Shown here: piece after piece, positions 20,168-27,666 of the stretch
Layout: every line of letters begins with the position of its first letter
Numbering within the stretch: the stretch's first letter is position 1
NCBI RefSeq assembly: GCF_041295575.1
Contig: NZ_CP160452.1
Coordinates: 310,001 to 374,000 of the forward strand
DNA from: Sporosarcina pasteurii
Lineage (GTDB): Bacteria; Bacillota; Bacilli; Bacillales_A; Planococcaceae
DNA: 64,000 nt
Reading direction: 5' to 3'
Position numbers and translations under genes: made by a program
The notes under the pieces: model-generated
What the model was told of the DNA's origin: nothing
The model's database searches: none
Seen by the model: only the letters and a program-made list of their open reading frames with translations

Positions 20168-21412
20168 ATGAAAAACAGGATGATACTAGTCATACCATTG
20201 CTACTCATGATGGCAGCGTGTGGAACGAACGAGCAATCAAAAGATCCTGGAAAAATGAAGAGTGTAGTGTTTGGAGAGGATGACTATAAGCAAATGATAG
20301 CGCCCAATAATGACATCGGGTTTAAATTACTCACAGAGATTGAAGCGGATAAAGATGGTAATTTGTTTATTTCGCCGACCAGTTTATTTATGGCGTTGTC
20401 CATGATATACAATGGGGCGGAGGGGAGTACGAAAGAAGAGATTGCAGAAACGCTTCAAATGGTTGGAATTGATGCAGAAGCATTAAATAAAGCGAATGCA
20501 TCTTTAATGAATCGACTTCAAAAAGATTCGGAGTCAATTCAGCTGGACATTGCCAATTCGATTTGGTTAAATAAGGAATTTAATTTCCGAGAAGCTTTCT
20601 CTGCAAACAATCAAAAATATTTTAATGCCGAGATTGAAGAAATTGATATTGGGGATGCTGCATCTGCCGATAAAATCAATCAATGGGTGGCAGATGCAAC
20701 GAACGATAAAATCACAGAAATGGTAACATCTCCGCTAAATCCAAATATGGTCACCTATTTACTAAATGCGGTTTATTTCAAAGGAGATTGGTCATACGAA
20801 TTTGACGAAGAAATGACAAAGAATGAGCCATTTTATTTAGATGATGGAACGACCAAAGATGTCCCGCTTATGGCACTCACTGAAGAATTGGCTTATATGG
20901 AGAATGACATGTTCCAAGCTGTCGAGTTGCCTTATGGTGACGGGGAAATGAATATGAAAGTGTTTTTACCAAAAGCGCATACAGATATAAAGGCATTTCA
21001 AAATGAATTGACAATAGAAAACTGGAGAACGTGGCATGAATCATTCGAAATGAAGAAAGGGACGGTTCAATTGCCAAGGTTCCAATTGGACTATGAGGTT
21101 TTATTGAATGATGCTTTACGTCAATTAGGGATGATATCAGCATTTGAAAAAGACGCAGACTTCTCTAAGATGATTCAAGAAAATAGACCGGTTTGGATTA
21201 GTCTGGTGAAACAAAAAACATTTCTCGATGTGAATGAAAAAGGTACAGAAGCTGCGGCTGTTACAGGAATTGAATTTGAAACGACTTCCTTGCCGCTTGA
21301 AGAACCTTTTACCATGAAAGTAAATCGTCCATTTTTCATTGCAATTACGGATGTAGAAACAGATGCAATCATTTTCATGGGGATCATCGCTAATCCTCAA
21401 GAAGGAAAATAA
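20168..21412 (+). CDS. Lipoprotein serpin (serine protease inhibitor)
   Basis: The protein is a bacterial serpin, a suicide inhibitor of serine proteases, exported and lipid-anchored. From the ATG at 20168 (GAAGGGAAGC upstream) it has 414 residues: a signal peptide with lipobox MAAC (Cys18), then a full serpin domain from about residue 50. Signatures are NLFISPTSLFMALSMIYNGA, NAVYFKGDW, the hinge GTEAAAVTG at 359-367 and the C-terminal NRPFFIAITDVETDAIIFMG. Counting from the hinge, the scissile bond would be Thr373-Ser374, inside ETTSLPL. A small, Ala-rich hinge supports inhibitory activity. It would act at the outer face of the membrane; the target is unknown. Confidence 0.92.
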   Translation: MKNRMILVIPLLLMMAACGTNEQSKDPGKMKSVVFGEDDYKQMIAPNNDIGFKLLTEIEADKDGNLFISPTSLFMALSMIYNGAEGSTKEEIAETLQMVGIDAEALNKANASLMNRLQKDSESIQLDIANSIWLNKEFNFREAFSANNQKYFNAEIEEIDIGDAASADKINQWVADATNDKITEMVTSPLNPNMVTYLLNAVYFKGDWSYEFDEEMTKNEPFYLDDGTTKDVPLMALTEELAYMENDMFQAVELPYGDGEMNMKVFLPKAHTDIKAFQNELTIENWRTWHESFEMKKGTVQLPRFQLDYEVLLNDALRQLGMISAFEKDADFSKMIQENRPVWISLVKQKTFLDVNEKGTEAAAVTGIEFETTSLPLEEPFTMKVNRPFFIAITDVETDAIIFMGIIANPQEGK

Positions 21413-21477
21413 ATGAATCTTTCTTACACCTATTTCGTATAACAAATAGTATAGCTGATAGGAAGGAAAGTGTGTGG

Positions 21478-22176
21478 ATGAGTAAGTATTCATTAAACGA
21501 ATTTATTCAAAGTACAAAACAAGATGAACAAAGTAATGAGTTTTTTGAATTAGAAACACCACGAATCTTAGAGGTGAATTTACAAGATCTTGTATGGGCT
21601 AAAATGGGATCGATGATTTCCTATACGGGAAACATTAAGTTCGAACGTGAACGAGTGTTAGAACATGGACTTGGTAAAATGTTCAAAAAAGCATTGACCG
21701 GTGAAGGGACGGCCCTAATGAAAGCTGCGGGAAATGGTCGATTGTATTTGGCGGACCAAGGGAAGAAAATTACAATTTTTGATTTAAATAATGAATCCAT
21801 CACGGTGAATGGGAATGATTTACTCGCCTTTGAGCCGAGCATTGAATGGGATATTAACTTAATGCGTAAAATGGCCGGCATGATGTCAGGAGGCTTATTC
21901 AACGTGAACTTAAGAGGGCGTGGAATGGTTGCCATTACTTCTCACTATGAACCACTTACTTTACTTGTAAAGCCAGGTCAACCTGTTATAACCGATCCAA
22001 ACGCGACGGTTGCTTGGTCAGGACATCTTGAACCTGAATTCCGTACAGATATTAGTTTTAGAACCCTCCTAGGAAGAGGCAGTGGCGAATCCATCCAAAT
22101 GGAATTTTCAGGCGATGGTTTTGTTATCGTACAGCCATTTGAAGAGGGAGTGTCCACAGGAGAACCATCTTCATGA
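21478..22176 (+). CDS. AIM24 family protein
   Basis: The 232-residue protein belongs to the AIM24/TIGR00266 family of beta-rich trimeric proteins of unknown biochemical role, found in bacteria and mitochondria. Visible features are the glycine/alanine-rich repeat elements typical of the fold: VWAKMGSMISYTGNIKFERE, GTALMKAAGNGRLYLAD, GGLFNVNLRGRGMVAI and the C-terminal GRGSGESIQMEFSGDGFVIVQP. The ATG at 21478 follows GGAAGGAAAG; an in-frame GTG at 21472 is too close to it. It may be cotranscribed with the serpin (65-bp gap, no terminator between them) and ends at a terminator. Confidence 0.82.
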   Translation: MSKYSLNEFIQSTKQDEQSNEFFELETPRILEVNLQDLVWAKMGSMISYTGNIKFERERVLEHGLGKMFKKALTGEGTALMKAAGNGRLYLADQGKKITIFDLNNESITVNGNDLLAFEPSIEWDINLMRKMAGMMSGGLFNVNLRGRGMVAITSHYEPLTLLVKPGQPVITDPNATVAWSGHLEPEFRTDISFRTLLGRGSGESIQMEFSGDGFVIVQPFEEGVSTGEPSS

Positions 22177-22183
22177 AAAAATG

Positions 22184-22209
22184 ACTGTCCTAGTTTAGGA
22201 CAGTTTTTT
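22184..22209 (+). terminator. Terminator after the AIM24 gene
   Basis: Stem ACTGTCC / GGACAGT with a short loop and a T6 tail. Confidence 0.9.
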
Positions 22210-22271
22210 GTTTCTAAAGAGCATGATTGACTTGAAAAATGATAGTTTAATAGGCGAATGAAATAACCCTC

Positions 22272-22300
22272 TTGACCATGTGACTGAAAACGTGTTATAG
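22272..22300 (+). promoter_or_regulatory. Promoter of the yhgD-yhgE-like operon
   Basis: TTGACC and TTATAG are separated by exactly 17 bases, 34 bases upstream of the regulator start codon. Confidence 0.7.
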
Positions 22301-22303
22301 TCA
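22281..22303. promoter_or_regulatory. TetR operator candidate 1
   Basis: TGACT and AGTCA flank 13 bases and overlap the spacer and -10 of the operon promoter. The same 5-13-5 architecture recurs at 22926-22948, in front of the second gene. Confidence 0.5.
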
Positions 22304-22333
22304 TTATGGTTGTTTGAGAATTGAGGTGGGGAG

Positions 22334-22903
22334 ATGGACCGCAGACAGGAAATCCTAGAAGCCGCGGCAAAGTCATTTTCGCTTTTTGGTTATAAAGCAA
22401 CGACGATGGATCAGGTTGCCAAAATTGCGAACGTCGGAAAAGGTACGATTTATACTTTTTTTGCGAATAAAGAAGAGCTTTTTAATGCGATTGTCGTGAA
22501 AATGATTGATGAAATGCGTGTTGAAGCTGATAAGGCAGCATTAGAAGGCGATTCATTTGAAGAAAAGGCACATGCAAGGTTAATGCATATGTTGAAGTTC
22601 CGTGAAACTCATTTATTATATGCAAAACTAATTGATGAAGAAAAAGAATTACGAACACCTGCTGTCGCAGAAGTCCTTCAAGAAATTGAGGAAGCAATTG
22701 TTTCCTACATCGAAGAGAAAATTAAGAAAGCAATTGCGAATGGAGAAGTGAAGCAGTGTGACACGAAATTAGTTGCGTATCTGTTGTTTAAATCTTATCT
22801 TGCACTCGTTATAGATTGGAATAAAACACATGATGAGGAACTGGAAGAAGAGCGTATTGTAACGCTTATTAGTGAGACCATTTTTAAAAGTCTCTTTTCA
22901 TGA
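22334..22903 (+). CDS. TetR/AcrR-family regulator, YhgD-like
   Basis: This 189-residue protein has a canonical N-terminal TetR helix-turn-helix (RQEILEAAAKSFSLFGYKATTMDQVAKIANVGKG in outline, then TIYTFFANKEELFNAIV) and a helical effector-binding domain. It starts at ATG with GAGGTGGGGAG. It is followed by the YhgE-like membrane protein, the same order as yhgD-yhgE in Bacillus subtilis. Autoregulation is likely, because an inverted repeat overlaps its promoter. Its stop codon lies inside the loop of a small hairpin at 22886-22918. Confidence 0.87.
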   Translation: MDRRQEILEAAAKSFSLFGYKATTMDQVAKIANVGKGTIYTFFANKEELFNAIVVKMIDEMRVEADKAALEGDSFEEKAHARLMHMLKFRETHLLYAKLIDEEKELRTPAVAEVLQEIEEAIVSYIEEKIKKAIANGEVKQCDTKLVAYLLFKSYLALVIDWNKTHDEELEEERIVTLISETIFKSLFS

Positions 22904-22918
22904 GACTTGTTTTTTTAT
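22886..22918 (+). terminator. Intra-operon hairpin with T run
   Basis: Stem AAAAGTCTC / GAGACTTG plus T7, overlapping the end of the regulator gene. It may partly terminate or separate expression of regulator and membrane protein. Confidence 0.6.
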
Positions 22919-22925
22919 TACAAAA

Positions 22926-22948
22926 TGACCGAATGAGGAAAGTGGTCA
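22926..22948. promoter_or_regulatory. TetR operator candidate 2
   Basis: TGACC and GGTCA flank 13 bases. The left halves of both sites read TGAC(T/C)GAA, suggesting one protein binds both. A further TCAGTCA overlaps the right arm at 22946-22952. Confidence 0.45.
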
Positions 22949-22973
22949 GTCAGTTTATGGGGAGATGAAATGA

Positions 22974-25178
22974 GTGAAAGAATCAATGACAAAAGCGGAG
23001 TGGCTCCAACTTTTCCGAACGCGTAAATTAATCGTTCCGATGATTGCAATTTTATTTATCCCTGTTTTATATGCAGGTATGTTTTTATGGGCGTTTTGGG
23101 ACCCGTACGCGAATATGGAGGACTTGCCTGTTGCAATTGTAAATTTAGATGAAGGGGCAGAGTTGGACGGAGAAGCGCTACAACTTGGTAAAGAATTGTC
23201 AGATACGTTAATCAAGGACCAGACCTTCAAATTTATGGCTGTGCCCAAAGAGGAGGCTGAAAAAGGGCTTCAAAAACAAGATTATTACGTTGTCATTGAA
23301 ATCCCAGAAAATTTCTCAGAACATGCAACAACTTTACTAGATGAAAATCCTGAAAAACTTACGATTATTTATAAGCCGAACGAAGGATTTAACTTTTTAT
23401 CAGCCCAAATTGGTGAAACGGCAATGGATCGAATTCGTGCGGAAGTGAATGAAAAAGTGGCTTCCACATATGCAGAGAAGTTATTCGATTCTATTGTGAA
23501 AATGGGTGATGGATTTGGTGAAGCAGCTGATGGCGCTGGCGAAATCCATATTGGAGCTGCGAAGTTAAAAGACGGAGCAGACGAATTAAAAGGCTATCTT
23601 GAAACCTTAGCAAGCAGTACAGTTACGTTAGCTGATGGTACGGCTGAACTTGCCAATGGTGCAAGAGAGGCTGCAAAAGGTGCTAAGGAATTAACTGCTG
23701 GACTCGAAGAATTGGCGAACGGTTCTTCGACGATTTTATCTGGCGCAGAGAATGCTGCCAGTGGTGCCTCTCAATTACAAGAAGGTGTGGCAACCTATAC
23801 GGATGGCGTGCAGAAATTGGCGGACAGTTATGGACAAATTGGGCAAAAAGAAAGTGAATTTAACGGAGCGGTTGGCACTTTATATGGAAAAACGAAAGAG
23901 CTGAATACGGCAGCCAGTCAATTAGCTGCCGGTGCAAATGAACTAACGGCGGGTATCAATAGCTTATCTGCTCAGTTAGGTCCATTGCTTGCGGCACTTC
24001 CAGAAGAACAGCAAACAGCATTACACGCGGCGCTCGAACAATTACAAGGCGGCAGCGCTAATTTATCCACAGGTTTACAAGGTCTATCGGCTGGAACGTC
24101 TGCGCTATCCGAAGGGGCAGGGGAATTGGTAACTGCATCGGATCAACTTGCTGGTGCGCATAGTCAAGCACTTGCTGGATTGTTAGAGCTAAATGATGCT
24201 ACCCCAACGTTAAAAAGCGGCGTGAATGAGTTAGCAAGCGGAAATCGTGAAATTGCCGCGGGTCTCGGCCAATTATCTGAAGGAATTGGTTCAGCAAAGG
24301 CAGGTTCTGCTTCTTTATCGTCAGGCTTAACGGCATTGACGGAAGGAACCGACACGCTTAACGATGGAACAGGAACATTAGCATCGAAATCTAGAGAGTT
24401 GGCGGATGGATCTAAAGTGTTAGTGGATGGCACAGCAGCGTTGGACGAAGGCGTCTTAACGCTACAGGAAAAATTAGCTGAGGCGAATGCGGAAGCGAAT
24501 GATGTGAAACCAACGGAAAAGACATATGAAATGGCAGCATCACCAGTAGATGTTGAACAAAATGGTATTAACCACGTACCGAATTACGGAACCGGATTTG
24601 CGCCTTATTTCTTGTCATTAGGATTATTTGTCGGGGCATTACTGTTGTCTATCGTATTCCCACTAGTTGAACCAGCAGTCAAGCCGACTGGTCCATTTGC
24701 ATGGTTTTTGAGTAAGGTATCTGTATTAGCGATTGTTGGGTTAATTCAGGCGCTTATTGCGGTAGGCATCGTGAAATTTGCGCTAGGCATGGAAACAACG
24801 AATACGCCATTATTTGTGGTCACTGCAATTTTGACAAGTTACACATTCATTTCGATTGTTCAGATGCTTGTCTCAATCTTTGGTGACACAGGCCGCTTCA
24901 TAGCGATTTTAATATTAATCTTACAATTAACAACAAGTGCAGGGACATTCCCACTCGAACTCATTCCAGCACCACTTCAGATTTTCAACGTCTTATTGCC
25001 GATGACGTATTCAGTCTTTGCGTTTAAAGCGGCGATTTCAACAGGAGATATATCATTCTTGTGGGCGAACAACGGCATTTTAATCGGATTTACAGTTGTA
25101 TGTTTAGCGATTACTTTCGGTTATTTTGCACTTGTATTCAAAAGAAGACATTCTAGAGAAGAAGTGGCGGAAGCATAA
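22974..25178 (+). CDS. yhgE: YhgE/Pip-domain membrane protein
   Basis: The 734-residue protein belongs to the YhgE/Pip (phage infection protein) family of ABC-2-type membrane proteins. TM1 lies near residues 20-40, followed by a large extracellular region (about 45-515) and five or six C-terminal TM segments from about 535. The extracellular part contains long heptad/11-mer-like helical repeats such as LADGTAELANGAREAAKGAK and LSEGIGSAKAGSASLSSGL, forming a coiled-coil stalk. The start is GTG with GGGGAG 9 bases before it. Family members include the Lactococcus Pip phage receptor and EsaA of type VII secretion. An export or surface role is likely; the substrate is unknown. Confidence 0.87.
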   Translation: MKESMTKAEWLQLFRTRKLIVPMIAILFIPVLYAGMFLWAFWDPYANMEDLPVAIVNLDEGAELDGEALQLGKELSDTLIKDQTFKFMAVPKEEAEKGLQKQDYYVVIEIPENFSEHATTLLDENPEKLTIIYKPNEGFNFLSAQIGETAMDRIRAEVNEKVASTYAEKLFDSIVKMGDGFGEAADGAGEIHIGAAKLKDGADELKGYLETLASSTVTLADGTAELANGAREAAKGAKELTAGLEELANGSSTILSGAENAASGASQLQEGVATYTDGVQKLADSYGQIGQKESEFNGAVGTLYGKTKELNTAASQLAAGANELTAGINSLSAQLGPLLAALPEEQQTALHAALEQLQGGSANLSTGLQGLSAGTSALSEGAGELVTASDQLAGAHSQALAGLLELNDATPTLKSGVNELASGNREIAAGLGQLSEGIGSAKAGSASLSSGLTALTEGTDTLNDGTGTLASKSRELADGSKVLVDGTAALDEGVLTLQEKLAEANAEANDVKPTEKTYEMAASPVDVEQNGINHVPNYGTGFAPYFLSLGLFVGALLLSIVFPLVEPAVKPTGPFAWFLSKVSVLAIVGLIQALIAVGIVKFALGMETTNTPLFVVTAILTSYTFISIVQMLVSIFGDTGRFIAILILILQLTTSAGTFPLELIPAPLQIFNVLLPMTYSVFAFKAAISTGDISFLWANNGILIGFTVVCLAITFGYFALVFKRRHSREEVAEA

Positions 25179-25183
25179 TTTTT

Positions 25184-25216
25184 AAAACTCGATCCGGTTG
25201 GGTCGAGTTTTTTATT
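25184..25216. terminator. Bidirectional terminator
   Basis: Stem AAAACTCGA / TCGAGTTTT with T and A runs on both sides, between two convergent genes. Confidence 0.85.
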
Positions 25217-25790
25217 TAAGTCGGGTAATATGTGAGGCAATCAGTTGTAAATCTTCAACGAATAGTTGGTATAAGTTAGGGCGGCGTCGGACGGCAAGCG
25301 GATGATAAGCAACAGTGGTCTGAAATCCATTTACATGATGAAACCTGCCTCTTAAACTTTTGACATCGACATCCGGATTTTGAAAGAAATGTTGAACCGC
25401 AACGTTTCCAAGGCATAACACGTAGGAAGGGTTTTGTTTTTGCAATTGTCCATCTAAATGTGTCTGCATGCAAATTTGTCGTGTTTTCTCTTTATCATAG
25501 GCACGAATGGGTCTTCTTTTTAAAATATACGTAGCGTACACGTCATCTTGGTGTAGTCCAACTTCATGGATTGCTCGTTGCAATGTATCTCGTGTGCCGC
25601 AAACAAATGGTTGACCCTCACGATTTTCTCTAGCGCCGGGATTATCAAGGAGGATCATAATTGGTGCATTTGGATTTCCTTCACCCCAGATCATTCTAGT
25701 ACCTTGTTTATAAAGACCACATTCTTCGCAGTTTTTTACGCTTTCCGGTGTCGGATCTTCCGGCCATGCTATCGGACAAAATGAATTCAT
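25212..25790 (-). CDS. Uracil-DNA glycosylase superfamily protein (family 4-like)
   Basis: The 192-residue protein has the UDG fold of family 4-like, iron-sulfur DNA glycosylases. Four cysteines at positions 21, 24, 107 and 126 (CxxC plus two later) fit the 4Fe-4S ligand pattern. Motif 1 in active family 4 enzymes is GEAPGxxED followed by GxPFVG; here it reads LDNPGAREN then GQPFVCG, so the N-terminal Gly-Glu is changed, and catalysis cannot be assumed. The late motif AYHPLAVRRRPN corresponds to the usual HPS..R motif. The ATG follows GAGGAG. DNA repair or a related role is inferred. Confidence 0.75.
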   Translation of the reverse strand: MNSFCPIAWPEDPTPESVKNCEECGLYKQGTRMIWGEGNPNAPIMILLDNPGARENREGQPFVCGTRDTLQRAIHEVGLHQDDVYATYILKRRPIRAYDKEKTRQICMQTHLDGQLQKQNPSYVLCLGNVAVQHFFQNPDVDVKSLRGRFHHVNGFQTTVAYHPLAVRRRPNLYQLFVEDLQLIASHITRLK

Positions 25791-25889
25791 TCACTTCACG
25801 CTCCTCATCATAGTTTGCAACATTGGTGGGCGAATTATGTCAATCAATCTAAATTCATATATAATTATTACAAAAGAGGAGGATGTTCA

Positions 25890-26498
25890 ATGAAAAAACT
25901 ACTGCTTACCGGATTTGAACCGTTTCTAAAGTTTTCCTTAAATCCAACGATGAAAATTGTAGAAGCTTTACATGGAATGGAAATTGGTCAATACGTCATA
26001 CATAGTGAAGTGCTACCTGTGGAATTTGAAAAATCGGGTCCAACGCTTATGAACCATATTGAAAAAATACAGCCCGATGCGATTATTTCGCTTGGACTTG
26101 CTGGGGGCCGTTCTAAAATAACACCCGAGCGTATTGCGATCAACGTTAACGATGGTCCAAAAGATAACAGCGGCTACGCACCAGTCGATGAGGTGATTAT
26201 TGAAGGAGGGGCAGACGGTTATTTTTCAACATTGCCAATTCGTGAAATGGTTGAAACCCTCAATGATGCAAGATTACCGGCCAAGATTTCTAATACAGCA
26301 GGCGCTTATTTATGTAACAATGTCATGTATCGGGCACTGCATTACGCGAATAAACAGCAAACACCTATTAAAGCTGGATTTATTCATATCCCAGCCTCTC
26401 ATGAACTTGCGATCGAGCAGGGTGCTATTCCAAGCTGGTCAGAAGAAGATTTGAAAAATGGCGTTCTAACATGTATTCGAGTGCTCGCAGAAGAATGA
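25890..26498 (+). CDS. pcp: Pyrrolidone-carboxylate peptidase
   Basis: This cytosolic cysteine peptidase (C15 family) removes N-terminal pyroglutamate from peptides. The 202-residue protein has LLTGFEPF at the N-terminus, the Glu-containing ITPERIAINVND, the nucleophile in SNTAGAYLCNNVMY (Cys) and the catalytic His in AGFIHIPASHE. The start is ATG 25890 with AAAGAGGAGG upstream; the frame runs farther upstream without a ribosome binding site. A TATAAT at 25860-25865 is about 25 bases before the start. A strong terminator follows. Confidence 0.93.
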   Translation: MKKLLLTGFEPFLKFSLNPTMKIVEALHGMEIGQYVIHSEVLPVEFEKSGPTLMNHIEKIQPDAIISLGLAGGRSKITPERIAINVNDGPKDNSGYAPVDEVIIEGGADGYFSTLPIREMVETLNDARLPAKISNTAGAYLCNNVMYRALHYANKQQTPIKAGFIHIPASHELAIEQGAIPSWSEEDLKNGVLTCIRVLAEE

Positions 26499-26501
26499 GG
26501 A

Positions 26502-26546
26502 AATGCTTTCAAAATGGCGCATATGTCCATTTTGAAAGCATTTTAA
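26502..26546. terminator. Terminator after pcp
   Basis: A 16-bp stem AATGCTTTCAAAATGG / CCATTTTGAAAGCATT with a 9-base loop and TTTT tail. Confidence 0.9.
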
Positions 26547-26590
26547 CATTGTTTATTTGAAGGTGGAAGATTTCCAATGTGAATGAGAAA

Positions 26591-26650
26591 AAAAGTTCGC
26601 AACGTTATCCAAAGTACACAACGTTTCCTGAAAAGAATGCAACGTTTTTA
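26591..26650. repeat. Tandem repeat, three units around CAACGTT (copy A)
   Basis: CAACGTT recurs at 26600, 26619 and 26640, each preceded by an A-rich AAAGT(A/T)C- or AAAGAATG-like stretch, giving 19-21-base units. The second and third units read nearly the same as two units at 58854-58890, 32 kb away. Confidence 0.6.
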
Positions 26651-26654
26651 AAGT

Positions 26655-27536
26655 CTAAGAACCAACAAAGCCCCCACCATCTACGTGGATTGTTTGACCG
26701 GTTATATAAGTGGCGTCGGACGAGGCTAAAAATACGTACGCAGGTGCATTTTCTGCTGGTTGCCCACGTCGCTTCATAGGTGTGTCTGCACCGTGTTGTT
26801 TGACCTTTTGACCGTCAAAGGTTGCAGGGATTAATGGCGTCCAAATTGGACCAGGCGCTACCGCGTTTACTCGAATGCCTTTTTCCGCTACATTCAGTGC
26901 AAGTGAACGTGTAAATGAAGTGATGGCGCCTTTGGTAGCGGAATAATCGAGCAAATTGGCCGAGCCATTATAAGCTGTCACGGAGGAGGTATTGATGATT
27001 GCATCTCCTTTTTTCATATGTTTCAATGCAGCTTTTGATAGGTAAAAAAGACCGAAAAAGTTTGTTTCAAAAGTATCTCGTAATTGGTCTTCTGAAATGG
27101 CTGCAATCTCTTTTTGTGGAAATTGTTTGCCGGCATTGTTGACTAAAATGTCCAAGCTGCCAAACTCGTCTATCACTTTATCAACCAACTGTTCACAATG
27201 TTCTTCCTCGCTAATATCAATCCTAATCTTATAAGATTTCACGCCATATTTTTCTATGAGTTCAACTGTTTTATCGGCATCTGCATCTTCTTGTTCGGCG
27301 AGATAAGCGATGGCAACATTGGCACCTTCTTTAGCATAGGCAACAGCAACTGCTCTTCCAATCCCACTGTCCCCGCCGGTAATGAGCACGTTTTTACCTT
27401 TTAATTTTCCGGAACCTTTGTAGTTTTCATCATCATAAATAGGTGCAGGCGTCATTTCTGATTCGATGCCGGGTTGTTGGTTTTGCGTTTGTGCAGGTAC
27501 TTGCTTATCAACTTTTTCATATTGATCTTTTGACAA
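26655..27536 (-). CDS. Short-chain dehydrogenase, glucose/general-stress type
   Basis: This is an NAD(P)-dependent SDR oxidoreductase, closest to the Bacillus GspY/YhdF/YhxC-type proteins. Motifs are TGGDSGIGRAVA (cofactor), NNAGKQ, and the catalytic set S, Y, K in SSVTAYNGSANLLDYSATKGA, plus VAPGPIWTPLIP. A variable, Gln- and Pro-rich N-terminal tail of about 45 residues precedes the Rossmann fold, as in those relatives. Start choice: GGAGGG is 7 bases before a TTG at 27536, so that start is preferred over the frame extension to 27560 (293 residues). The substrate is unknown; stress induction in relatives is general knowledge, not seen here. Confidence 0.87.
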   Translation of the reverse strand: MSKDQYEKVDKQVPAQTQNQQPGIESEMTPAPIYDDENYKGSGKLKGKNVLITGGDSGIGRAVAVAYAKEGANVAIAYLAEQEDADADKTVELIEKYGVKSYKIRIDISEEEHCEQLVDKVIDEFGSLDILVNNAGKQFPQKEIAAISEDQLRDTFETNFFGLFYLSKAALKHMKKGDAIINTSSVTAYNGSANLLDYSATKGAITSFTRSLALNVAEKGIRVNAVAPGPIWTPLIPATFDGQKVKQHGADTPMKRRGQPAENAPAYVFLASSDATYITGQTIHVDGGGFVGS

Positions 27537-27625
27537 TGAAATCCCTCCAATATTCATCAATGTTCTCGTAATAAATTGTTCCCCGAAATGAGAGGAATAA
27601 ACTTTTAGAGATTAAAAGTAAAAAA

Positions 27626-27660
27626 ATCCGAAGGGAGACAGATGTCCCTTCGGATTAGTA
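27626..27660 (-). terminator. Terminator after the AtoE-type transporter gene
   Basis: Stem AATCCGAAGGGA / TCCCTTCGGATT directly downstream of the minus-strand transporter gene; T run on the minus strand. Confidence 0.8.
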
Positions 27661-27666
27661 GAATTA

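Noticed and set aside
23640..24460. Internal sequence periodicity in yhgE as a DNA repeat
   Set aside because: The repetition is at the protein level (heptad/11-mer coiled-coil of Gly, Ala, Leu) with diverged codons, typical of the family, not a tandem DNA repeat.
26579..26779. Plus-strand 66-codon ORF overlapping the repeat and the SDR gene
   Set aside because: It covers repeat copy A and then the antisense of a secure SDR gene; no ribosome binding site.
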